From NCBI GenBank assembly GCA_036365145.1, contig JAEOAD010000005.1, forward strand, positions 7,646,501-7,710,500: a DNA stretch of 64,000 nt, given 5' to 3'. The stretch comes from Orientallactaga sibirica (taxonomy: Eukaryota > Chordata > Mammalia > Rodentia > Dipodidae). A program made the position numbers and the translations under genes. Under the pieces are notes generated by a model. It worked only from the letters and a program-made list of their open reading frames with translations. It had not been told where the DNA came from and searched no databases. Positions 33,151 to 43,937 of this stretch are shown here, piece after piece; position 1 is the first letter of the stretch, and each line of letters opens with the position of its first letter.

Positions 33151-33353
33151 GGCTAGAGAGATAGCTTAACAGTTAAGATGCTTGCCTATGAAGCCTAAGG
33201 ACCCAGGTTTGATTCCCCAGGACCCAGGTAAGCCAATTGCACAAGGTGGTACATGCATCTAGAGTTTGTTTGCAGTGGCTAGAGGCCCAGGTGTGTCCAT
33301 TCTCTCTCTCTCTCTCTCTCTCTCCCTCTCTCCAAATAAATAATTTTTTTAAA
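33151..33353 (+). mobile_element. tRNA-derived DIP-like SINE (second at one target site)
   Basis: 'ggctagagagatagcttaac', 'ttaagatgcttgcctatg', 'gagtttgtttgcagtggcta', TC tract, short A-tail. A degraded third copy of the target sequence ('aataatccagtggag') follows at about 33358-33372, so both SINEs used the same site. Confidence 0.93.
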
Positions 33354-33372
33354 AAAAGAATAATCCAGTGGA

Positions 33373-34915
33373 GCCTGTCAATCACCCATGTGGTCAAGAA
33401 ACTGAGATGCTAAGCTAAGAAGGTGGGAGAAATAGTTTGGCCCTTAATGAGACAATGTATTTTATTCCCAGAAGTCCCTTCCTCGGGGTAGTTGCTCATA
33501 GATCTTTACTGCCAGCCTGTCCACTTTTCTGAGTTCTAACTTTTCCTCCTTTCCCCTCTCTTTGTCTCTTCTTTGGATGCCAGTTGAAGTCCTCAGCTTG
33601 CTGACTATGACACATCGGGCCTTTCCGCATTTTTCTCAATATATCTCCTTAGCCTTACTCCCTGTTGTCCATGTGCCTAATTTTTCATGGTTATGAGGCA
33701 AAGGACTCAACAGTTTGAAAATCTGCAACGCTACAAAGTTGTCAGTGAGCCTTCAAGAGGCAAAAGAGGTTCATTGAGATCATGTGGCCAGTATTGGGCA
33801 TGAGGCTACAAAGTCCAAGGAACGTACCTCAGAAGGTGGGTGTGTAATGGGGTGGTGCTGGCGTTCAGCAAAGAGTTCTTGAACCCCAAACCCTGAGTTT
33901 GTATCTGTTGTTTAACAAAAAATTGGCAAGCCAAAGTGACAAGAATAATTGTTAAATTGCTCCATTTATTGAGGGAAACATAAAACCAAGGGAAGGGAGA
34001 TGGATACACTCATGTGATTTGAGACCCCATGTGATGGGCTTGGAAGAAACATAAAAAGGGATTTAGAGAGGAAAGAAAAGAAAGTACAGAGAGCTCCTGC
34101 CATGTGGAAGGCAGGAAGGGACCGAAAGCCCATGTGGGAGTGAGGATTAGGGGAGACTTACCAGGACCTGGAAGTTCAGGAGAGATAATTAGACATCTAA
34201 GATCAAGCTTGTCTATCTAAGGGTCTGTTTATAACCTTATTGTGGTGGGCTTCACCTTCAGGCTCAGGTGAGCCAGAGTGAGGGCTGATTGGTCTAGGCT
34301 AGGGGCTGGCTCAAGAAGAGGCCAGCTGTGATCTAGCCAACCACAATGTCAGGATCCAATTTAACTGCTAGGAAATGGGAACTCCCTCCCAGGAAGGGGC
34401 TCAGGTTGTTCATGGAAAACCAGAGGTAGGGAACTCCTTTAGTCAAGAGGTAAAGAAAGGACAGATAGGCCTCTTGATCTCTAGTAACATGGAGATTGCA
34501 AGGGCAGACTTACGTCCGGACAGTTATGGTTTTTACTTTTGGGGCTCAGTCAGCCTAAACTACCTCACAAAGCTATCTGACTCCCTCTTGTTCCCGCCTC
34601 TCTTGAGAAGTCACTCTAATTGGTGTTAGAGGAAAGCGCATGAGGACCAGATTCTGAAGCATGTCGTATGTAAGCACAACACCCTGAGATCCACTGGTGG
34701 GAAATGTCAAACTCTCCTCCATAGTTCTATTAGCATTGCCAGCTTCTGCCTCGAGCTGAAGAAAAGTCAGCATGTCCATCTTTGGAGACATTTTGCTGGA
34801 TGGGGACTCTTCACTTTATTTCCCCAGCTTTCTCACAGTCATGCGCAAACGCTTTACCCTTTGTTTAAAGGTTTTTATCTTACAAATATTTTCCTCAGTT
34901 TTTTTCCATCAAAAA
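33373..34915. other. 1.5-kb SINE-free stretch; possible old LTR material
   Basis: No gene. The part 33890-34620 has a low-complexity purine bias and LTR-like composition, but I cannot name a family. No open frame exceeds 85 residues. Confidence 0.35.
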
Positions 34916-34925
34916 ACCTGGGTTC

Positions 34926-35115
34926 CCAGCCAGATGTGGTGGCACATGTGTTTAATCCCAGCACTCGGAAGGCAGAGGTAGGGGGATTGCCACCCTGAGA
35001 CTGCAGAGTGAATTCCAGATCAGCCTGGGCTAGAGCAAGACTCTACCTCAAAAAACAAAACAAACAAACAAAAAAACCAAAACAACAACAACAACAACAA
35101 CAAAAAAAAAACAAT
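34926..35115 (+). mobile_element. B1 SINE with (CAA)n tail
   Basis: 'ccagatgtggtggcacatgt', 'ttaatcccagcactcggaag', 'gcctgggctagagcaagac' and a CAA-rich tail. A small deletion removes the 'gtgagttcgaggc' segment. Confidence 0.92.
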
Positions 35116-35399
35116 ACCTGCTTCCTTTTTACACATGCTATTTCAAGTAGGCCATAATATTCTAACGCTCAGCAGACAGTAAATATCCACTTGATTTGTG
35201 CCATCTCTCCCGTGCATGCTAGGATTCTGAACATTGCCCACTCATCCTTGTGTGAGTATAACACTGCTGCCTGTCCTTCAGTGTGCTATGTTTTGTTTTC
35301 TGAACCTTTGAATTAGTTGCATATTTTGACCGATTCAGTTAGCTGGTTTGGGGTTGTAAAGAGTTGAATGTGTCTCCTTCTTCAAAGATATGTCCCTAG

Positions 35400-35621
35400 G
35401 GCTGGAGAGATGGCTTAGTGGTTAAGGCACTTGCCTGTGAAGCTTAAGAACCAAGGTTCAATCCCCAGTACCCACGTAAGGCAGATGTACAAGGTGTCTA
35501 GAGTGAGTTTGCCGTTGCTGGAGGCCCTGGTGCACCTATTCTCTCTCTATCTGCCTTTTCCTCTCTTTATCTCTCCCCCCTTAAATAAATAAAAAATATT
35601 TTCAAAGTTACAATAATTTAG
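35400..35621 (+). mobile_element. tRNA-derived DIP-like SINE
   Basis: Flanked by a perfect 15-bp target duplication aagatatgtccctag at 35385-35399 and 35622-35636. Head 'gctggagagatggcttagtg', TC tract and (AAAT)n tail intact. The middle is shortened. Confidence 0.95.
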
Positions 35622-35754
35622 AAGATATGTCCCTAGCCTAATACCTGGGATGTATGAACATTACTTTACTTGAAAATATAATTAACTAAAAGCTCCTAAG
35701 ATGATGGAATTACTGAATATCTGTGTGGGTTCTAAATCCAATGACAGGTATAGG

Positions 35755-35961
35755 ACTAAGGAGGTGGTTTAGTTGAGCATTCCAAGCAAGTATGAAGACC
35801 TGAGTTCACATCTCCAGAACCTGAAGGCAGGAGGATTCCTGGGACTTGCTGGCTACTTGTCTAGCTGAGTTGATGAGCTCTAGGCTCCGTAAGAGCTCCG
35901 GTCTCACAAAAAATAAAGTGGAGAGCAGTTGGGAAAGTCTCCCGGCATCAACCTCTAGACT

Positions 35962-36006
<45 letters not shown>

Positions 36007-36085
36007 GTGCGCTTGCAAACAAATGTGCACTCCCACGCATGAGTGAACATGTCCACACACATGCACAAACACCACACACACATGT
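35755..36085 (+). mobile_element. B3-like SINE with (CA)n
   Basis: 'aggaggtggtttagttgagc', 'gacctgagttcacatctcc', 'ggcaggaggattcctgggac', and CA repeat at about 35963-36004 followed by CA-rich tail sequence. Confidence 0.65.
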
Positions 36086-36699
36086 GGAAGAGATAAACAA
36101 AAAGGGGATATGGCAATAGAGGCAGGGATCGGCATGCTGTGGCCCTAAGCCAAGGGAAGCTGAAACCTACTGGAAATGTTGGCAGCTGTTAGGAGATAGC
36201 AAGAGGCCGGGAAGGGCTTTCTCTTAGACCTTCTCAGGGGGGTACAGTCATGCTGACACCTTGACTTTTGGCATCTAGACCTGGGGGAGAGTAAACGTCT
36301 GTTCTTTTGAGCAATCAGTAATGTGTTACGGCAACCACAGAAAGCTCCTGCCGTCTCCCGAAATTCTGAGCCAAAGTCTACTCACTTCCTGTTAGACGCT
36401 CCTCACTCATTCTTCCCTCTCTTTTGTTTATTTCCCAATTGCCAAGTTTTCATTCAGTGCTCTGAGTCATGCATTGCAGTCATGTTATATATTCTACTTA
36501 TTACATGTTAATTGGTAATTTGTGGGCTGTATATTGAACTAGAGTCTGTGACTTTACTGGTCAGCTGAAAATAAAGGGATTTTACTTCACAAATTTTGGA
36601 GTAAGAGGCTGGCAAAAGTATAGAATGGAACAGTTTAGTATCTAAAAGGGAAATATGAGCCAGGTGAAGGCATTTTTGAGCAATCACACTACTTACACA
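36086..36699. other. No gene seen
   Basis: Unique-looking with short frames only. No recognised repeat or RNA gene. Confidence 0.5.
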
Positions 36700-36860
36700 T
36701 TAGTAGCAGTTAGTGTTTGGTGTGGAGAGGGACTTTGTGGGCTGGAGGCTAGCTTTCACTGACTAATTTGGTGGGCAAGTTCTTTATCTTCTCTTGGCCT
36801 TCATATGTGCATGTATGAAATGGGTAAGGATTAGAGAGATGGTATCAATAAAGTTCCAAA
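36700..36860 (+). mobile_element. MIR SINE remnant
   Basis: Plus-strand MIR core and 3' part: 'tttggtgggcaagttcttta' and 'tgaaatgggtaaggattag'. Confidence 0.55.
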
Positions 36861-36883
36861 AAAAAAAAGAGGAGAAACTGAAC

Positions 36884-37036
36884 TTTTTTTTTGGTTTTTC
36901 GAGATAGGGTGTCACTCTGGCTCAGGCTGACCTGGAAGTAACTGTGTAGTCTCAGTGTGGCCTTGAACTCATGGTGATCCTCCTACCTCTGCCTCCCGAG
37001 TGCTGGGATGAAAGGCATGCGCCACCAAGCCCGGCT
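36884..37036 (-). mobile_element. B1 SINE
   Basis: 'cgagatagggtgtcactctg', 'gtgtagtctcagtgtggcct', 'gagtgctgggatgaaaggca' and 'ccaccaagcccggc'. Confidence 0.94.
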
Positions 37037-37064
37037 GAAACTGAACTTTTATAAACTTACATCA

Positions 37065-37273
37065 GGGCTGGAGAGATTGCTTAGTGGTTAGGGCATTTGC
37101 TTGTGAAGTCTAAGGACCCAGGTTCAATTCCTCAGTACACACATAAGCCAGATGCAGAAGGTAGCGCATGCCTTTGGAGTGTGTTTGTTGCAGCAGAAAG
37201 CCCTGGCACACTCACTCTCTTTCTGTCCATCTCTCTTAAATAACTAGATAGATGATAGATAGATAGATAGATG

Positions 37274-37307
<34 letters not shown>

Positions 37308-37334
37308 GAGATAGAGAGATAGATGATAGATAAA
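37065..37334 (+). mobile_element. tRNA-derived DIP-like SINE with (GATA)n tail
   Basis: 'gggctggagagattgcttag', 'ggacccaggttcaattcctc', 'gtagcgcatgcctttggagt'. The tail has become a GATA repeat at 37245-37334 with a few 'gatg' and 'gaga' variants. Confidence 0.93.
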
Positions 37335-37414
37335 CTTACATCATTCCCTCATGTTAACAGCACCAACACACTGCTCATATGCTGAAAGTGAGGTTTCATA
37401 AAGAATTGTCCCAC

Positions 37415-37651
37415 TCTGCCTGAGGAGTTGGATCTGTTGGGAAAGTGCTTACCATGCAAGCCTGAGGACCCAAGCACCATGTGAATGCTGGGTGAGTGTG
37501 GGCCGGCGATCCCAGCACTAGGGAGGCACATGGATCCATAGGTCAAGATGGCTGACTAGACTAGCCAAATCAGTGAGTTCTGGGTTCTTAAATGAGGAGG
37601 CGAGAGATTGGAGAAGCTGTATGACATCAACCTCTGACCCCTGGCCTCTAG

Positions 37652-37697
<46 letters not shown>
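37415..37697 (+). mobile_element. B3-like SINE with (CA)n
   Basis: 'ctgaggagttggatctgttg' head, 'gtgtgggccggcgatcccag', 'gacatcaacctctgacccc', then CA repeat 37652-37697. A 29-bp A-run follows at 37728-37755. Confidence 0.65.
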
Positions 37698-37728
37698 CAG
37701 AATTTTATCCACTCATTTAAGATTTAGC

Positions 37729-37759
<31 letters not shown>

Positions 37760-38024
37760 ACAAAGCTGGAATTAATTATTGTCCATTGTGTTGCTGATCA
37801 CGCCATATAGAAGGCACTCTAATGAAAAATTGTCTTTCTTATTACCCCCTCCCTTGTCTCATTCTTTGATGCATTGAAGTATTTATCACATTTATCCCAT
37901 TAGTTCAGTGCAGAGGCTGGTTGATTAATCGCATTGAGCTCATTTCTGTTCCATGCCAGTGCTGCTGTTAATATGCATGCAGCCCATCCTAGTGACTAAA
38001 TCTCTTCCCTTCCCTCCCAGCAGA

Positions 38025-38174
38025 TTTTTTTTTTTTTAGAGGTAGGGTCTCACTCCAGTCCAGGCTGACCTAGAATTCACTATGTAGTCTCAGGTTGGCC
38101 TCGAACTCACGGCGATCCTCCTACCTCTGCTTCCTGAGTGCTGGGATTAAAAGCATGCGCCACCATATCCAGCT
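38025..38174 (-). mobile_element. B1 SINE
   Basis: 'agaggtagggtctcactcca', 'tatgtagtctcaggttggcc' and 'gtgctgggattaaaagcatg', ending 'ccaccatatccagc'. Confidence 0.94.
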
Positions 38175-38179
38175 CCTTT

Positions 38180-39360
38180 CCAGCAGAATTTTAAACAGTG
38201 TCCTGCAGTCTTCAAGCCTCATGAAAGTCCAAAGGCATCTTTCGAGAAATTATTGATAGTTTTCATGTATGAATAGAATGTGTTTTTGATTATAATCACC
38301 TCCCATTGCTTTCTGGGAAACTCCTCCCATCCTCCTTCCACTAAACTCTTTTTCCTTCCCCAACTAGTTCTTCTTTCCACTTGATGTCTTGGGGGTTTTG
38401 TTTGTTTGTTTTTTGACGATTTTTCCCCCTTCTGTGTGTATGGTCCCCTGAGTTTAATTAGGGTGGCGTTTGAATGAGCATGGGTGGGGGATTACTGACC
38501 AGAGCTCATGCAGTTTATCAGTAGCCACACCACTACAGAAAATGTCTCCTGCTCCCCCTGTGTAATAATAGTCAGGCTCAGGTCGCTGGGAAGAACTTCC
38601 AGACCAGGCACAGTTATGGAGGAAGGGATTTGTTGAAGATAGAGGGGAAGTTCCATAATGGCAGAAAAAGCTGGCCAGCTTTCACAGGTGTGAGGAGAGA
38701 GAGAGAGAGAGAGAGAACAGCCACAAGCCACCACCAAAAAGCAAGCAAACACACTACAAGAAGTCCAGGCAGAGTTCAAGCACTCTCTATATCTTAGGTT
38801 AGAATTGAGATCCGCCTTAGGGCTGGACTCTAAGATCCACCCACAGTGACACCTCCTCCAGCCAGTAGGCTGCAGATCTAAATTACAACCTTTAACAAAC
38901 TCCTGAATATATTGGGGGTCATCCATTCAAACCACCAACACCTTGTAACCATTAACTTCAATAGGTCTTCAAACAGGGATGGGGTCTCATGCCCTCCTCC
39001 ATCACTCATGGAGAAATGTTGATGGTCCCAATGCTGTGCTGCTCTTGTGCAGGTAATAACAGTTGCTTTGAGGTTCTGAATGCAATGGCCATGTCATGTC
39101 TAGATGACAGTATTCTGCTTTTCCCCCCTACATTCTTCCTGTCTTCTCTTGTGCTATGTCCCCTGAGCCTCCGAGGGGTGACAGATGTCTTATTTACTGC
39201 TGAGTACTCCAGTTACTTATTCTCAGCTCCTTGATAAAGTTTGAGTCCCCTCACTAGTCAACATCATCTGCAAAAAGAAGCTCCTCTAACCCAAGGTGAG
39301 AGCAGAACTAAATTGTGGCCATAAATGTATTTGTATTTAGATGGCAATTTCACGGGTCCA
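38180..39360 (-). mobile_element. L1 (Lx-like) 3' untranslated region, split by an LTR
   Basis: Pieces 38180-38560 and 38941-39360 read like the reverse complement of a murine-type L1 3' UTR: 'gtttttgattataatcacc', 'gcagtttatcagtagccac', then 'aaaaagaagctcctctaacc' and 'caaggtgagagcagaact'. No reverse transcriptase coding part is present. Assignment is from memory of Lx-type sequences. Confidence 0.5.
38561..38940 (-). mobile_element. Solo MaLR-type LTR inserted in L1 UTR
   Basis: 380 bp from tgtaataatagtcagg to accaccaaca (TG...CA on the plus strand), flanked by ccctg (38556-38560) and ccttg (38941-38945), a 5-bp duplication with one change. A GA run at about 38695-38718 lies inside. No internal retroelement sequence. 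Confidence 0.75.
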
Positions 39361-39361
39361 T

Positions 39362-39780
39362 GTTGTAGTTTCTTCATGTTGCTGGGACTAGACACCTGAC
39401 CCAAAGCAGCTGATGGAAAGACAGGGATTATTTTGCCTGACAGTCATGAGAGGAAGCTTCAGGATGGCAGGGAAAGGATGGTAGAGCAGAGGCAGGAATT
39501 GTCAAGAGAGGTGATGGATGGGTCATCAGCCTCTGGCAATATTTGGGAGCTGGTGGACCCCTGAGGCAATGAGATCCATTGGAGTTGAGGTCACTGGGGA
39601 CAGCAGGACACTAGCCTTTTCCTCTCTTCCTGTCACTTCACTTCCCTGCTGTTATGAGACGAGCAGCTTTCTCTATCACACGATCTTGCTGAGATCCACT
39701 GGATCAGAGGCTGTCATCACATGCTGAAGAATCTGTGAGCCAAGATAAATCTATCCTCCCTTTAAGTTTATTACCGAAGG
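39362..39780. mobile_element. Two MaLR-like LTR fragments in opposite orientation
   Basis: The left part ('ttgtagtttcttcatgttgc', 'gaagcttcaggatggcaggg') looks minus-strand. The right part from about 39535 ('gagctggtggacccctgag', 'gtgagccaagataaatc') looks plus-strand with a polyA-like region. The join implies an inversion or a nested insertion. Confidence 0.4.
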
Positions 39781-39934
39781 GATCTGTCTCAGAAATGGCT
39801 GGGAGAGCTCCTTCTTTTAGGCTGTGCTCCTCTGAGCTGAGCTGCTCTGGACCGTGTTGTCTGGAAGGCCTGTGCTGATAGTCCACGGGTACTTCTTTGA
39901 GACAGTGCCTGCGTTGGACATCTTCCTTTTGTTC

Positions 39935-40173
39935 TTAAAAATTTTTTTTAAAAAATTTTATTTTAGGGAGAGAAGAGAGAGAGAGAGAATTGGCATGCCA
40001 GGGCCTCAGCAATTACAACTGAATTCCAGATGCTTGCGCCACCTAGTGGGCATGTGTGACCTTGCTCTTGTCTCACTTTTGTGCGTCTAGCTAACGTGGG
40101 ATCTGGAGAGTCGAACATGGGTCCTTAGGCTTCGCAGACAAGCCCTTAACCTCTAAGCCATCTCTCTAGCCCC
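39935..40173 (-). mobile_element. tRNA-derived DIP-like SINE, long form
   Basis: Tail 'aaaaattttattttagggag', long-form segment 'gcgccacctagtgggcatg', 'gggatctggagagtcgaac', head 'ctaagccatctctctagccc'. Confidence 0.94.
40036..40049 (-). promoter_or_regulatory. CTCF-like motif in SINE
   Basis: Reads ccactaggtggcgc on the minus strand, a full match to the core consensus CCASYAGRKGGC. Occupancy is inferred only. Confidence 0.5.
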
Positions 40174-40179
40174 ACACCT

Positions 40180-40440
40180 TCTTTATTTTGATGTCATCAT
40201 TTTTTCCTCCTATTATGAGGATCTCATGTAGGTAGTACCAGACACTGTGAGGTTGTGGCTATCAAGGCCAATTTGGGTCTGAATGATTGCATTGTAAGCA
40301 GGCCTAGCCTTCCTTTGGCTCTTACGTTCTTTCCGCCACCTTGTCTGCAACGGACCCTGAGCCTTGGAAAGTGAGACTGGTGTCTTTTGAAATGCATTTC
40401 TCTGGGCATGTGTCCCTGGAGAGTGTGAGCTGGGGAGCTC
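40180..40440 (-). mobile_element. Probable L1 3'-end fragment
   Basis: Starts 'ttattttgatgtcatcattt', then 'ttcctcctattatgaggatc', closely similar to 53770-53815. The shared segment indicates a dispersed repeat, most likely a lineage-specific L1 3' end. Family is inferred. Confidence 0.4.
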
Positions 40441-40645
40441 CAAGTTAAGCCATCTTTTCTCAGTCTTTGGGTATGTCCTGGTTTAAAATTCTGGAGCATG
40501 GGAGGGGACTGTGGGCCAGTACTGTCTCAAAGCTTTTGTGAGCATGTACGTGACAGTGAATTCACTAGGCGAGTATTGTTGTGATGTGTGTGATTTGGTC
40601 ACCATCGTGATGCTTGGTCGAGGTTAAAGAATCAATGGGAACTGT

Positions 40646-43600
40646 AGGTCAGAGAACTGAACAACGTGGGCTGTCTCGTGTTAACACGTAGACGTCGGAG
40701 AATGGCAGAGAACTGACCAACGTGGGCTGTCTCGTGTTAAACGTGGGCTGTCAGGCGTGTTAACTGGGTGTCATGGCGCCGGAGAATGACAGAGAACTGA
40801 ACAACGCGGGCTGTCTCGTGTTAACACGTAGACGTCGGAGAATGACAGAGAACTGAACAACGTGGGCTGTCGCGTGTTAACACGTAGACGTCGGAGAATG
40901 ACAGAGAACTGAACAACGCGGGCTGTCTCGTGTTAACACGTAGACGTCGGAGAATGACAGAGAACTGAACAACGTGGGCTGTCGCGTGTTAACACGTAGA
41001 CGTCGGAGAATGACAGAGAACTGAACAACGCGGGCTGTCTCGTGTTAACACGTAGACGTCGGAGAATGGCAGAGAACTGAACAACGTGGGCTGTCGTGTT
41101 AACACAGCGGGACGCCGGAGAATGACAGAGAACTGAACAACGGGGGCTGTCGCGCGAATGTTAACACGTTGACGCGTTGGAGAATGACAGAGAACTGAAC
41201 ACGCTGGCTGCGTGGGCTGTCTCGTGTTAACACATAGACGTCGGAGAATGGCAGAGAACTGAACAACGTGGGCTGTCGCGTGTTAACACGTAGACGTCGG
41301 AGAATGACAGAGAACTGAACAACGCGGGCTGTCTCGTGTTAACACGTAGACGTCGGAGAATGGCAGAGGACTGAACAACGTGGGCTGTCTCGTGTTAACA
41401 CATAGACGTCGGAGAATGGCAGAGAACTGAACAACGCGGGCTGTCGCGTGTTAACACGTAGACGTCGGAGAATGACAGAGAACTGAACAACGTGGGCTGT
41501 CTCGTGTTAACACGTAGACGTCGGAGAATGACAGAGAACTGAACAACGTGGGCTGTCTCGTGTTAACACGTAGACGTCGGAGAATGACAGAGAACTGAAC
41601 AACGTGGGCTGTCGGCGTGTGACAGAGAACTGAACACGTCGTGACGCCGGAGAATGACAGAGAACTGAACAACGTGGGCTGTCTAACACGTGTTAACACG
41701 GGGTGAGCGCCGGAGAATGACAGAGAACTGAACAACGTGGGCTGTCTCGTGTTAACACGTAGACGTCGGAGAATGACAGAGAACTGAACAACGTGGGCTG
41801 TCGCGTGTTAACACGTAGACGTCGGAGAATGACAGAGAACTGAACAACGTGGGCTGTCTCATGTTAACGCGGGCTGTGACAGAGAACGTGTTAAACACGT
41901 AACACGTAGAGCGCCGGAGAATGACAGAGAACTGAACAACGTGGGCTGTCTCGTGTTAACACGCCGGAGAATGACGCCGGAGAATGACAGAGAACTGAAC
42001 AACGTGGGCTGTCGGCGTGTTAACACGTGACGCCGGAGAATGGCAGAGAACTGAACAACGTGGGGCTGTCTCGTGTTAAGCACGTGACAGAGACGTTAAC
42101 ACGTAGACGCCGGAGAATGACAGAGAACTGACCAACGTGGGCTGTGGGCGTGTTAACACGAGGCGCCGGAGAATGACAGAGAACTGAACAACGTGGGTCT
42201 GTCGTAGACGCGGAGAATGTTGAATAACACGAGCGCCGGAGAATGACAGAGAACTGACCAACGTGGGCTGTCTCGTGTTAACACATAGGACGCCGGAGAA
42301 TGACAGAGAACTGAACAACGGGTGGGACGCCGGAGAATGACAGAGAACTGAACAACGGGCTGTGTTAACACGAGCGCCGGAGAATGGCAGAGAACTGAAC
42401 AACGTGGGCTGGCTGCTGTCGCCGGTGTTGACAGAGAACTGAACAACGTGGGCTGTCTCATGTTAGGCGCCGGAGAATGACAGAGAACTGAACAACGTGG
42501 GCTGTCGGCGTGTTAACACGTGAGCGCCGGAGAATGGCAGAGAACTGAACAACGTGGGCTGTCTCGTGTTAACACACGTGAGAGCGTCGGAGAATGACAG
42601 AACTGACCAACGTGGGCGGAGAATGACAGAGAACTGAACAACGGGCTGTCGGCGTGTTAACACGTGTAAGCGCCGGAGAATGACAGAGAACTGACTAACG
42701 TGGGCTGTCTCGTGTTAACACGTGAGCGCCGGAGAATGACAGAGGACTGAACAACGCGGGCTGCTCTCGGCGTGTTAACACGTGAGCGCCGGAGAATGAC
42801 AGAGAACTGACCAACGTGGGCTGTCGTGGGCTGCGTGTTAACACGTAGACGTCGGAGAATGACAGAGAACTGAACAACGTGGGCTGTCGCGTGTTAACAC
42901 GTAGACGTCGGAGAATGACAGAGAACTGACCAACGTGGGCTGTCTCGTGTTAACACATAGACGTCGGAGAATGACAGAGAACTGAACAACGTGGGCTGTC
43001 GCGTGTTAACACGTAGACGTCGGAGAATGGCAGAGAACTGAACAACGCGGGCTGTCTCGTGTTAACACATAGACGTCGGAGAATGACAGAGAACTGAACA
43101 ACGTGGGCTGTCGCGTGTTAACACGTAGACGTCGGAGAATGGCAGAGAACTGAACAACGCGGGCTGTCTCGTGTTAACACGTAGACGTCGGAGAATGACA
43201 GAACTGACCAACGTGGGCTGTCGCGTGTTAACACGTAGACGTCGGAGAATGACAGAGAACTGACCAACGTGGGCTGTCTCGTGTTAACACGTAGACGTCG
43301 GAGAATGACAGAGAACTGAACAACGTGGGCTGTCGCGTGTTAACACGTGAGACGCCGAGAGAATGACAGAGAACTGAACAACGAACAAGCGTGGGCTGTC
43401 GTGTTAACACTGGCGTGTTAACACGTGGGACGCCGGAGAATGACACAGAACTGAACAACATGGGCTGTCTCGTGTTAACACGTAGACGTCGGAGAATGAC
43501 AGAGAACTGACCAACGTGGGCTGTCGTGTTAACACGTGAATTAACGCGTTAACACGACGCCGGAGAATGACACAGAACTGAACAACATGGGCTGTCGCGT

Positions 43601-43937
43601 GTTAACACGAACTGAAGGCGCCGGAGAATGACAGAGAACTGACTAACGCCGGAGAATGGGCTGTCTCGTGTTAACACGTAGACGTCGGAGAATGACAGAG
43701 AACTGAACAACGTGGGCTGTCTCGTGTTAACACGTAGACGTCGGAGAACGTCGGAGAATGACAGAACTGACCAACGTGGGCTGTCTCGTGTTAACACGTG
43801 ACGCCGGAGAATGACAGAGAGAACTGACCAGCGAATGAGCTGTCAACGTGTTAACACGTAGACGTCGGAGAATGACAGAACTGACCAACGTGGGCTGTCG
43901 CGTGTTAACACGTAGACGTCGGAGAATGACAGAGAAC
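40646..43937. repeat. CpG-rich minisatellite, 56-bp unit, about 3.3 kb
   Basis: Between 55 and 60 units by length. Each unit runs gtgttaacac / gtagacgtcg / gagaatgacagagaactga / acaacgtgggctgtctc. gtgttaacac and gacgtc are both perfect palindromes. In the regular parts (e.g. 40800-41060) units alternate between 'cgcgggctgtctcg' and 'cgtgggctgtcgcg' versions, giving a 112-bp higher-order unit. Interior blocks (about 41610-42840 and 43350-43860) are scrambled: partial units, extra joins and a 'cgccggag' variant in place of 'cgtcggag'. Each unit holds about five CpGs, while the flanks have few. 56 is not a multiple of three, so frames shift every unit and the Ser/Leu/Phe-rich minus frames are incidental. 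Transition variants (cacgtag to cacatag, caacgtg to caacatg) suggest germline methylation. Confidence 0.97.

Noticed and set aside
33890..34620. Retroviral-type LTR at 33.9-34.6 kb
   Set aside because: Composition is LTR-like, but I found no TG/CA ends with a target duplication and no family match, so it is left as unassigned sequence.
40646..43937. CRISPR array
   Set aside because: Regular repeats without unique spacers: the whole 56-bp unit is repeated. The context is mammalian nuclear DNA.
40646..43937. Centromeric satellite
   Set aside because: Only 3.3 kb long, embedded in ordinary SINE-rich sequence. I did not find a CENP-B box in the unit, and the unit is far from the usual nucleosome-length satellites.
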